Part shown: piece after piece, positions 20,398 to 29,641 of the stretch | Numbering within the stretch: position 1 is the stretch's first letter | How the letters are laid out: every line of letters starts with the position of its first letter | Source: Paludibacteraceae bacterium | GTDB lineage: Bacteria > Bacteroidota > Bacteroidia > Bacteroidales > Paludibacteraceae | Reading direction: 5' to 3' | NCBI GenBank assembly: GCA_016937795.1 | Contig: JAFGVV010000006.1 | Coordinates: 1 to 64,000 of the forward strand | Length of the DNA stretch: 64,000 bases | Program-made: the position numbers and the translations under genes | Notes under the pieces: generated by a model | Database searches by the model: none | Told to the model about the DNA's origin: nothing | Seen by the model: only the letters and a program-made list of their open reading frames with translations

Positions 20398-20537
20398 TCT
20401 GTATCTTTTTTAGCTCTTAATTATCAGCTTAATTTTTCAGCCTGCAAAGATACAATAAAATCGGGAGAGTGAATAAACTAAATCACAATTTCAGTATTGC
20501 CCGGTATTGTGATACAGAAACATGGCTTACTGATTTG

Positions 20538-21677
20538 TCAGGCTTTATTTCTGTGGGTGGGAAACGTAAGTATAAACTTGGTGCCTTCATTGATTTTACT
20601 GAGCACCGAAATAGTTCCGCCCAGCTTATCCACAAATTCTTTGCAGAGAATAAGTCCCAAACCAGAGCCACTTTCGTTTGCTGTACCCATTCGCGATTGC
20701 ATTTTACTATCAATACGGAAGAGTTTTTTGATGTCATCGTTTGAAATTCCAATACCTGTATCGGTAACAGTAATAATCACATTATCAGAGTTTAGCACTG
20801 CCGATGTTTTTACAAATCCGTTTTCGGGAGTAAATTTCACTGCATTCGAAATAAGATTTCTCAGAATGGTTTCAAGCATTTCCTTGTCGGTGTCAAGTAC
20901 GATTACTGAATCGAATTGCGACAGGAGTTTTATTTTCTTGTTGTCGGCCTGGCTTTTAAGAGATGTTATTATGCTTTTAATTATATCATTTACAATCAGT
21001 TTCTCGGGACTTATAACGATTGTGCCCGTTTGCGACCTCGACCATTTCAGTAGATTTTCGAGCAATTCATGACCCTGTGTAGCGGTTTTGTTTATCAGTT
21101 GTAAACTTTCGTGAATCTCGGTTTTGTCCAGTCGATCGAAATGAGAAAGCGTAATTTTTGAAAAATTCACGATACCCACAAATGGATTGCGCACATCATG
21201 GGCAATAATCGAAAAGAATTTGTCCTTTGTGGCAAGCAACTGCTTTTGCTCTTCAGCATAGGATTTGATTTGTTCGTTTTTAAAACGAATCTGCAAATGT
21301 GTATTCAAACGTGCCTGAAGCTCGGTCAGATCGAATGGTTTGGTGATAAAATCGCCGGCTCCCATGTTGAGGGCTTTTCGTTTTGCCTCGATGGTAATAT
21401 CGGCAGTAAGAATGAGCACAGGTAAATACTCATCCGGTTCAACCACTTCTTTCAACTTTTCAAGTATATCGAAACCTGACACAAAAGGCATATTAAGATC
21501 GAGTAAAATAATGTCCGGTTTGAAAGACTGAATGACCTCAATTGCTTCACGCGAATCGGTTATCGACTTTACATTCTGGTAGTTTACCATCTCGAAAAAG
21601 TTGAGTAAAACTTCGACATTCGATTCCTGATCGTCGATAATTAATATACGGGCCTTTTTGATTCTTGAAAGTATCAT
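20538..21677 (-). CDS. REC-HisKA-HATPase protein (response regulator with C-terminal histidine kinase)
   Basis: 379 aa; N-terminal REC (LIIDDQESN, IILLDLNMP), H-box FSIIAHDVRNPF, HATPase N/G boxes. Confidence 0.92.
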   Translation of the reverse strand: MILSRIKKARILIIDDQESNVEVLLNFFEMVNYQNVKSITDSREAIEVIQSFKPDIILLDLNMPFVSGFDILEKLKEVVEPDEYLPVLILTADITIEAKRKALNMGAGDFITKPFDLTELQARLNTHLQIRFKNEQIKSYAEEQKQLLATKDKFFSIIAHDVRNPFVGIVNFSKITLSHFDRLDKTEIHESLQLINKTATQGHELLENLLKWSRSQTGTIVISPEKLIVNDIIKSIITSLKSQADNKKIKLLSQFDSVIVLDTDKEMLETILRNLISNAVKFTPENGFVKTSAVLNSDNVIITVTDTGIGISNDDIKKLFRIDSKMQSRMGTANESGSGLGLILCKEFVDKLGGTISVLSKINEGTKFILTFPTHRNKA

Positions 21678-21694
21678 CTGTTCTTCTGTTTGTT

Positions 21695-24600
21695 TTAATT
21701 ACCTGTGTTCATATCCAGAATTTCAATAAAACGCATAATATCAAGTGGTTTTGTGAGATAGGCCTCAGCTCCCGACTGCATTACTTTTTCAACCTGACTT
21801 GTCATTGCGTCTGCACTGATTACCACAACCGGAATATCATGCGTACTTTGATTACTTTTCAGTATTTTGAGCACTTCTGAGCCGTGAATATCAGGCAGAT
21901 TCATGTCAAGTAAAATCAGATCGGGCTGAATATCGAGTGCCAGGCTCAAAGCTTTACTTCCGTAGCGTTCGCAAACGAGTCTGATTCCGGGGCGTTGACT
22001 ATCAATAACATGTTCAATAAGCTCGATATTCGACTCATTATCCTCCACATACAACACAGTACCTGTATGCAAAAGCGCTTGCACTTCTGTTGATTTCTCA
22101 ATTTGCGCTATCACATTTCTCTTCAGATTTACTGCGCTCTGTAACTCAATCCAGAATACACTTCCTTCGCCAACCACACTTTCCACGCCGACTGTACCAC
22201 CCTGAGCTGTGGTTAGTTTTTGTACCACCGAAAGCCCCAGACCTGTTCCTTCTATTCCCGTTTTATCAGAACCTATACGTTCGAAGGGATCAAAAACTCT
22301 CGATAAAAATTCAGCAGGTATCCCAACGCCGGTATCGCTTACCAAAATACGGACAGTATCGACTGAGCCGCTTTTCTCACATTTTACGGCGACTGAACCG
22401 TTCGGTTTATTGTATTTGATAGCGTTACTTAAAAGATTCAGAATAATTTGTTTGAGACTCTGACGATCGGCTTTTACATACACTTCATTCAGACCGGTAT
22501 CAGAGAAATCGAGTTTTATTCCTGAATTTTGTGCAAGTGGATGCACCACATCCAGCATTTCGGTAATTACCGAAGATAGTTTTACAGGTTCAATGGATAA
22601 TGACAATTTGCCCGACTCAATGCGCGAAATATCAAGTACTTCATTAATCAGATTAAGTAAGTGTTTACCGCTGCTCAGAATATGATGTACACCTTTCTTC
22701 TGGGACTGATTCAGTTCGCCCATTTCGAGCAGCTGCGCAAATCCAAGAATGGAGTTCATAGGCGTACGCAACTCATGGCTCATACGCGAAAGGAATTCGC
22801 TTTTTGCAATATTGGCTTTTTCAGCTTCGATTCGTGCAAGTTTAATTTCCTCCTCGGCATTTTTACGGGCAGTAATATCGACCGATACCGTAAGCAGACA
22901 CTTACGTTCGCCAATAAAAATTGAATCGGCTGACAACAACACTGTCCTTATCTCAGCACCTTTTGTACGTATAAGCACTTCGATGTCCCTGATGGGCTTG
23001 TTATCAGCAAGCTGGCTGATAATTTTGTCGCGAAGTTTATTATCAACAAATAATTTCAATAATTGATTGGATTTGCCTACCAACTCTTTCCTTTCGAAAC
23101 CCAGGGTATCTACAAAAGTTTTGTTTACGTCAATATATTCGCCTGTTTCAAAGTCGGAAATAGCCATAATAGCAGAACCAGACTCAAATGCCTTTGAGAA
23201 TTTTTGCTCAGACAACTGAATTTTCGAAATATCTTTGCTCACGCCGAATATGGCAAATTTCCCATTCCATTTTCCGGTTTTCACGCGTGTTTCAACCGGA
23301 ATTATCATGCCCGATTTACTCACAACTGGTACCGGGCAAAATTCGGCACCTCCACTGAGCATTTCTGCCACAATACGTCCGGCTTCTTCACGTCTTTCGG
23401 CAGGGTGTACCATCAATACTGATCTCTCTTTTAACTCTTGGGCTGAATATCCCAATCTATCAATCACAGTATTGTTTACATGAATTATACTTCCCTTTTC
23501 GTCGAGTACCCAAAGAAAATCATCGACAGTATTGAAGAACACCTCAAAATTCTGACGAGCCAGTTCCAACAACTGATCGGCATAATGTGCTGATAAAAGG
23601 CTATTAAGAATACCACCCCAGATATTCAGAATATTGATTTCTGACTCGCTGAACAATTTACTCTTTTTTACCATATCGATACCTACAAACCCTATCAGAT
23701 TATTTTCCGAATAAAGTGGCATGACAATTACAGATTTAATATCCTGCACCTGTAAAATATCGCGTTCTGCTTTCCAGCTATCAGGTAAATCGGACACAGA
23801 CGGAATCACTATGGTTTCGTGATTAGCAAGTTTTTTCATCCACTCCGGAAACATTGAACATGGCAGGTTGACAAGCATACCGATTGAAGGCTCCACTCCT
23901 TCATTGCACCATTCGTAGGTATTCGTCATGGTTTCCGGATTGTTGTCGAACTCAAAAATGTAGGTACGGTCAGCATCCAGAAAATTACCGATGCGACTCA
24001 ATGCCATATCAAGTCCTTTTTTGACTTCGCTATGCGGAAGTGCTGTTAATTTTGTAGATAAATGAAGTAACTCAAGTTCAAATTCTTCATTTCGTTTTCG
24101 CTCGGTTATGTCACGTGCAGCCGCATATATCCTGTCGCCTACAGGAGTACTTCTCCATTCAATCCACTTATAATTACCATCATTAGTTCTGTATCGGTTG
24201 GTAAAATTCATGATGGGCTGTTGGGATTGAAGCGATTTCATTGCCTTCAAAGTTTCATCCAGATCGTCAGGGTGTACAAAGTCCAGAAATCTTTTGTTTT
24301 CCAGTTCAGATATCGGATAACCAAGTATATCGGACCACGACTTATTTACCTTCAGGAAATTCCCCTCTGTATCGGCAATACACAGCAAGTCCAGAGCCAC
24401 GCCAAAAAACTTTTCAAGTTCATCGGTCTTCTCCCGCAGTGCAACTTCTGCCTTTGTTCTTTCGTCGATTTCAACCAGGAGATTCTGATTCACCTGCGCA
24501 ATCTCAAAGGTACGTTCGAGAATCTTTTTCTCCAGATTCTGATTTAAATCCAGAATTTGCTGCAAGTCCTTTTTTCGTTGTGAAATATCCTGTTTTATTG

Positions 24601-27247
24601 ACAGGAAATTTATAATTTCTCCGTTTTCATCTAAAATAGGCGATACAGATACAGACTCCCAGTAAAGGTCACCATTTTTCTTGCGGTTAATCCATTCATT
24701 TTTCCACACTTTTCCGGAAGTAATGGTTTTCCACAAATCATCGTACATTTCAGGTGGATTTTTTCCTGACTTAAGAATGCGTGTACTTTTTCCCATAATT
24801 TCATCAAAGGTATAGCCTGTCATTTCAGTAAAAGCCGGATTTATAAACGTAATATCGCCATTAAAACTGGTGACAACAACACCTGCAGGACTTTGTTTTA
24901 CTGCAAGAGATAAACGGTTAATGGTCTCATAATTGATCTTATTTGTGCTGATATCTCTTACAAGACTTAAAACCCTGTTGTTTCCCATAGGAGCCAAACG
25001 GGCTTCGTAATGTTTATTAACGTCATCGGTTTTGAGGACGTACTCATAAGTAATTACCTCCTGATTTTCAGTGCATTTATTTATCTTTGATAAGTGAAAG
25101 TCAATCTTATCAGCTGGAAAAATATCGGCAATATGCTTTCCAACCACATCGTCTCTGCGGATTTTATCATTATATAGTATTCCTGAAGTGTATAAATCAA
25201 TATAAGTGCCTTGTTTGTCAAGCACAAATATCAAATCGGGAATAGCCTCAACAATTGCATTCAGCCTTTCATTTTGTTGACGCATAATTTCTTCGGCTTC
25301 CTTTTTCTCGGTAATATCGATTATGTTTGCTGAAAAATATGCCGGTTCTCCTTTTTCGTTACGGATAAGCGCAGCGTTCATCAGTGTTGGAAATTCTGTA
25401 CCATCAGCTTTTACATGCCACACTTCTTTTGATGTAAATCCTCCTTCAGAAGCAATCAATTTCAGGAGTTTGTTAACCTCATTCATTTGTTCCTGAGTAT
25501 GGAAAATTGTGAGTGGTTTTCCCATAAGTTCTTCAGGCGAATATCCGTGTAAACGCGCAAAAGCTTCGTTCAGATAAATGAGATTACCAGCCGGATCAGC
25601 GATTGCGGTGCCATAGTTAGCCCTGTCAGATATTGTGCGGAATTTAGTAAGCTCTTCCTCAGCTTTCTTTCGTTCTGTAATATCTTCTTTTATAGCCACA
25701 TAATGAGTTACTGAACCATCATCGTCGAATACGGGTGCAATGGTTGATGATTCCCAGTATAGTTCACCCGATTTCTTTTTATTGTGAAAAAATCCTCTCC
25801 AGGCACTACCGTTTTCAATGGTTTCCCAGAGAATTTTATATTCGTCCTTTTGTGTTTCGCCCGATTGTAAAACCCTCGGATTATGGCCTAAAAGTTCTTC
25901 CCTGCTGTAGCCCGTAGTTTCAATTGCTTTAGGGTTTACATATTCGATATTGCCCAGAGTGTTGGTAATTACAATGCTGACCGGACTTTGATCTACTGCA
26001 CGCTGAAGCGTCCTGAGTCTGATTTCGGCTTCTTTTTCTTTTGTAATATCTCTGAAAGCAATCTGAACTACTTTTTTCTCCTCGAAATACAAAAGAGCCA
26101 GACTAACATCCAATGTGCGGATGGTTTGGTCAGGTCCATAAATCAGCCATTCGTCTTTAATACTTTTTTGTTTGAAAGTTTCCTCAATAAGACTCACTAC
26201 CTTTACAACAGACTTTTGTCCGTTTTGCTGAATTTCAGGAGAAAAATCCAGAGGTGTTCTGTCGATTATTTCTTCGCGGGGCAGGCCAATTAATGTTTCG
26301 CATGCTTTGTTACATTCAATAATTTTTAAATCGTCAACAATTATAAAAGCTTCGATGGATTGCTCAAAAAGCGCTTTATACCTCTCTTCCGTACGTTTTC
26401 TTTCTGAAACATCCCTGATAATAAAAATAAGATTAACCGGATTTCCTGCTTCATCTTTGATAAAGCTTCCGTTCACTTCAATCGGAAAATGTTCCCCATC
26501 ATTTTTTAGCCCAATATATTCTCTTGCTCCCCATAAATCGCGTTTAAACATTTCCGCTATATCTGAACCAGCCTTTTCACGAACGCTTTCTGCTGTAAAT
26601 TCAAGAATATTACGCCCGCAAATATCTTCTGAGTCATTGTAACCAAACATAATGTTTGACTGTGGTGATGCATAAATAATTTTTCCGGAAAGATCGGTAA
26701 TGGTAAGCGCATCGGGCGATGCTTTTACAAACGAACTGTAGAGATTCTCGGCTCTGTAAAGATTTTCCTCTGTTTTCTTTTTATCCTCAATTGACTTATG
26801 AATACCCACTATTTTTACCGCCTTACCTTGCGAATCCCATGCAGTGGCTTTTCCTTCATCATGTATCCAGATATAGTCAGAATTTTTTGTACGAATGCGG
26901 TATTGAGTACTGTAAACACTTGCCTTAGCGTTCAGATAATTATTCATAGCCTCAACAGCCTGTTCAAGATCGTCGGGATGTACCCTGTTTTTCCAGCCAT
27001 CATAACTATCCGAAAGATCTTCGGTAGCATCGTAACCTAATCTGGTTTTGTAATTCGCTGAATAAAAAATCCTGTCTGTTTCCAGGTTCCATTCCCATAG
27101 TCCATCGGACGAAACCTCTATACCCTGTTTGTATTTCAGCAACTTTTCGTTTTCAGATTTCAGTTCAAGCAATTGCTTTTTTAGTAATTCAATATCTGAA
27201 AGAAATATTTCGTTAGAACTGCTGTTAATCCTACTTTTTTCACTCAT
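21695..27247 (-). CDS. giant multi-PAS/GAF hybrid histidine kinase with C-terminal receiver
   Basis: 1850 aa; about ten PAS domains by eye, one GAF, HisKA SHELRTPMNSILG, HATPase GTGLGLSVV, REC LILLDMNLPD. Confidence 0.94.
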   Translation of the reverse strand: MSEKSRINSSSNEIFLSDIELLKKQLLELKSENEKLLKYKQGIEVSSDGLWEWNLETDRIFYSANYKTRLGYDATEDLSDSYDGWKNRVHPDDLEQAVEAMNNYLNAKASVYSTQYRIRTKNSDYIWIHDEGKATAWDSQGKAVKIVGIHKSIEDKKKTEENLYRAENLYSSFVKASPDALTITDLSGKIIYASPQSNIMFGYNDSEDICGRNILEFTAESVREKAGSDIAEMFKRDLWGAREYIGLKNDGEHFPIEVNGSFIKDEAGNPVNLIFIIRDVSERKRTEERYKALFEQSIEAFIIVDDLKIIECNKACETLIGLPREEIIDRTPLDFSPEIQQNGQKSVVKVVSLIEETFKQKSIKDEWLIYGPDQTIRTLDVSLALLYFEEKKVVQIAFRDITKEKEAEIRLRTLQRAVDQSPVSIVITNTLGNIEYVNPKAIETTGYSREELLGHNPRVLQSGETQKDEYKILWETIENGSAWRGFFHNKKKSGELYWESSTIAPVFDDDGSVTHYVAIKEDITERKKAEEELTKFRTISDRANYGTAIADPAGNLIYLNEAFARLHGYSPEELMGKPLTIFHTQEQMNEVNKLLKLIASEGGFTSKEVWHVKADGTEFPTLMNAALIRNEKGEPAYFSANIIDITEKKEAEEIMRQQNERLNAIVEAIPDLIFVLDKQGTYIDLYTSGILYNDKIRRDDVVGKHIADIFPADKIDFHLSKINKCTENQEVITYEYVLKTDDVNKHYEARLAPMGNNRVLSLVRDISTNKINYETINRLSLAVKQSPAGVVVTSFNGDITFINPAFTEMTGYTFDEIMGKSTRILKSGKNPPEMYDDLWKTITSGKVWKNEWINRKKNGDLYWESVSVSPILDENGEIINFLSIKQDISQRKKDLQQILDLNQNLEKKILERTFEIAQVNQNLLVEIDERTKAEVALREKTDELEKFFGVALDLLCIADTEGNFLKVNKSWSDILGYPISELENKRFLDFVHPDDLDETLKAMKSLQSQQPIMNFTNRYRTNDGNYKWIEWRSTPVGDRIYAAARDITERKRNEEFELELLHLSTKLTALPHSEVKKGLDMALSRIGNFLDADRTYIFEFDNNPETMTNTYEWCNEGVEPSIGMLVNLPCSMFPEWMKKLANHETIVIPSVSDLPDSWKAERDILQVQDIKSVIVMPLYSENNLIGFVGIDMVKKSKLFSESEINILNIWGGILNSLLSAHYADQLLELARQNFEVFFNTVDDFLWVLDEKGSIIHVNNTVIDRLGYSAQELKERSVLMVHPAERREEAGRIVAEMLSGGAEFCPVPVVSKSGMIIPVETRVKTGKWNGKFAIFGVSKDISKIQLSEQKFSKAFESGSAIMAISDFETGEYIDVNKTFVDTLGFERKELVGKSNQLLKLFVDNKLRDKIISQLADNKPIRDIEVLIRTKGAEIRTVLLSADSIFIGERKCLLTVSVDITARKNAEEEIKLARIEAEKANIAKSEFLSRMSHELRTPMNSILGFAQLLEMGELNQSQKKGVHHILSSGKHLLNLINEVLDISRIESGKLSLSIEPVKLSSVITEMLDVVHPLAQNSGIKLDFSDTGLNEVYVKADRQSLKQIILNLLSNAIKYNKPNGSVAVKCEKSGSVDTVRILVSDTGVGIPAEFLSRVFDPFERIGSDKTGIEGTGLGLSVVQKLTTAQGGTVGVESVVGEGSVFWIELQSAVNLKRNVIAQIEKSTEVQALLHTGTVLYVEDNESNIELIEHVIDSQRPGIRLVCERYGSKALSLALDIQPDLILLDMNLPDIHGSEVLKILKSNQSTHDIPVVVISADAMTSQVEKVMQSGAEAYLTKPLDIMRFIEILDMNTGN

Positions 27248-27532
27248 ATATTTAACTCAAGGCAATGTTTTCTCTTTTGTTTGTGCTTTTTAACGGGGAA
27301 TACAGGAATAATTTGTAAATTGTAACAATAACAAAGAACAAAGATAGTTTTTTATTTTTCTTATTACACAAAATATAACAAATAATCCATATTATCTGTT
27401 CGGCATTTAAAAAATTAACATACAATTTATTACAACAAAGAAAACCAATGTATTTTTTATGACAGTCAGATATTCTTTTTAGTCAGATTTCAAAATTATT
27501 TGTACCTTCGCTATTCATTAAATTTTGAAAAA

Positions 27533-28285
27533 ATGACATCAAAAACATTTTTACTTATCGCAATTACATTTTCATTTTGGTCGTGTTCGCAACCAAAATG
27601 GATTATTTCGGATTCCAGTTCGGTAAAAATTGCAATGGACAGCACAAAAAATGCAACTGCTGATACTGCCTACATTGCATGGCTGAAGCCTTACAAACAA
27701 AAGGTGGATGCTCAAATGAACGAAGTTATCGGCTACTCAGCCGTAACCATGCGGGCCCACAAACCCGAAAGCCTGCTCTCGAACTTTAGTGCTGATGTGT
27801 ACCTGAAAGCAGCCTCTGATTATATTAAAACTCCGGTGGACATTGCTATCGTAAACCTCGGCGGACTGAGAACACAAGTGCCCGAAGGAGATATTACCGT
27901 AAGGAAAGTGTTTGAGCTTATGCCTTTCGAAAACGAACTTGTGGTACTGTGGCTTCGTGGCGATAAACTGCTCGATTTGCTCAATGGATTTGCTGCAGTG
28001 GGCGGTCAGGGTGTGGCAGGTTTACGCATGACTATTCAGGCTGGAAAAGCCACTGATATAACGATAGGCGGAAAGGCTCTTGACCCACAAAAACTTTACA
28101 GCATTGCCACCAACGATTATCTGGCTGGCGGAAACGACAATATGCCACAACTTGCAATGCACGAAAAACGTCAGAATACAAGTCTGAAAGTTCGAAATGT
28201 GCTACTCGATTACATAAAAGGTGAAACTGCAGCCGGCCGGAAAATTGAAAGCCGGTTGGATGGAAGAATCCGGCAAAACCCCTGA
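27533..28285 (+). CDS. 5'-nucleotidase C-terminal domain protein (lipoprotein)
   Basis: VNLGGLRTQVPEGDITVRKVFELMPFENELV; lipobox SFWSCSQ; no metallophosphatase domain in this ORF. Confidence 0.9.
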   Translation: MTSKTFLLIAITFSFWSCSQPKWIISDSSSVKIAMDSTKNATADTAYIAWLKPYKQKVDAQMNEVIGYSAVTMRAHKPESLLSNFSADVYLKAASDYIKTPVDIAIVNLGGLRTQVPEGDITVRKVFELMPFENELVVLWLRGDKLLDLLNGFAAVGGQGVAGLRMTIQAGKATDITIGGKALDPQKLYSIATNDYLAGGNDNMPQLAMHEKRQNTSLKVRNVLLDYIKGETAAGRKIESRLDGRIRQNP

Positions 28286-28289
28286 CCTG

Positions 28290-28477
28290 CCCCCAAACCC
28301 CCTAAAGGGGTGTTTTTGGAGCAAAATCAATATTTGTGCACTTGAGTTTGGTTGTACTTTTGTATTAAAATCATTTTTTACGCTATATTTTTTCTGAAAA
28401 CGTAATAGTATGCACTTCTTGAAGTGCGGAGTAGACAAAAACAATCCTATTCTCTATTCCCCTTTAGGGGTTAGGGC
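28290..28477. repeat. intergenic segment bounded by inverted CCCCAAACCCCCTAAAGGGG / CCCCTTTAGGGGTTAGGG units
   Basis: read directly at 28290-28311 and 28457-28477. Confidence 0.7.
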
Positions 28478-28492
28478 TAAATTAAATACATT

Positions 28493-29332
28493 ATGAAACA
28501 GCTATATATACTAACATTCTTATTGTGTTTTCAGCTTGCAACATTTAGCGCTGATAAAGTAAAACTGGTAATTTTACACACAAACGACACTCACAGTCAA
28601 GTGGAGCCCAGTGAAAAATCATCGCTCGCCACTTCCGATATGGGTGGTTATGCACGCCGTATGGGCGTGATTGAAAAAATACGTTCAGAGGAGAAAAACG
28701 TACTTTTGTTCGATGCAGGCGATTATTCTCAGGGGTCACCATATTTTAATTTTTTCAATGGTCGCATTGAAATTGACGCACTCAACCGCATGAAATACGA
28801 TGCTGTGACCATGGGAAATCACGAGTTCGACAATGGAATTGACACTCTGGCTGCCATTATTCAAAATCTCAGAGTACCACTAATCAGTTCAAATTACGAT
28901 GTAACAAATTCTGTAATTCGGGATTTTGTGAAACCCTGGATAGTCATCAAAAAAGCGGGTCTGAAAATTGGTGTCATGGCCTTGAATGTGAACCCCGAAA
29001 GCCTTATTCTCGATAGTAATATCAGGGATGTCAATTATCTCGACCCGGTGGCAAAAGCTCAGGAAGTGTCTGATTATCTGAAAAATAAAGAAAAATGTGA
29101 TCTGATTATTTGTCTCTCACACCTTGGATCCGATAAGGATTCCAAATCGGTAAACGACTTCGAAATTGCAGCTAAAACAAAATTTATTGATGTAATTATC
29201 GGAGGACACTCTCACAGTATGCTCGAAAACATCAAAACCAAAAATGCTGAAGGTCGTGACGTTATTATTGCACAAATGGCAAAAAGTGGTTTCTATTTGG
29301 GAAGAATTGATCTACAACTAAGTAAAAAATGA
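28493..29332 (+). CDS. 5'-nucleotidase/metallophosphatase N-terminal domain protein
   Basis: LHTNDTHSQVEP, DAGDYSQGSPYF, TMGNHEFDNG, IIGGHSHS motifs; no C-terminal domain. Confidence 0.92.
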   Translation: MKQLYILTFLLCFQLATFSADKVKLVILHTNDTHSQVEPSEKSSLATSDMGGYARRMGVIEKIRSEEKNVLLFDAGDYSQGSPYFNFFNGRIEIDALNRMKYDAVTMGNHEFDNGIDTLAAIIQNLRVPLISSNYDVTNSVIRDFVKPWIVIKKAGLKIGVMALNVNPESLILDSNIRDVNYLDPVAKAQEVSDYLKNKEKCDLIICLSHLGSDKDSKSVNDFEIAAKTKFIDVIIGGHSHSMLENIKTKNAEGRDVIIAQMAKSGFYLGRIDLQLSKK

Positions 29333-29339
29333 ATCATTG

Positions 29340-29512
29340 ATAAAATGCAATTGACAATGTATAATTGAGAATGCAGAGTTGACAATGCATAATTGCATAG
29401 TGTATAATTGATAGTGTATAATTGATAGTGTATAATCTTTAACACAAAGAGTTACAACCGAAAAATTATCAATTATTCATTGTCAACTATCAATTGTGAA
29501 TTGATAATTGCC
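29340..29512 (+). repeat. cluster of ATTGACAATG/TATAATTGATAGTG-type short repeats with inverted arms
   Basis: read directly: caattgacaatgtataattgagaatg...tataattgatagtgtataattgatagtg...cattgtcaactatcaattgtgaattg. Confidence 0.65.
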
Positions 29513-29641
29513 TCCTGATTTTATCTCATTTCATAAATTATTTATCGATAAAGAATAAATTATTATTGCAAAAGCTTGCATTAATGAATTATTCCATATA
29601 ATTTTGCAGCAGATTTCGTTTACAAATAATAAAATAGAAAA

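Noticed and set aside
28410-28426. GCACTTCTTGAAGTGC palindrome considered as an operator
   Set aside because: Single occurrence inside an inverted-repeat-bounded intergenic segment; no supporting second site
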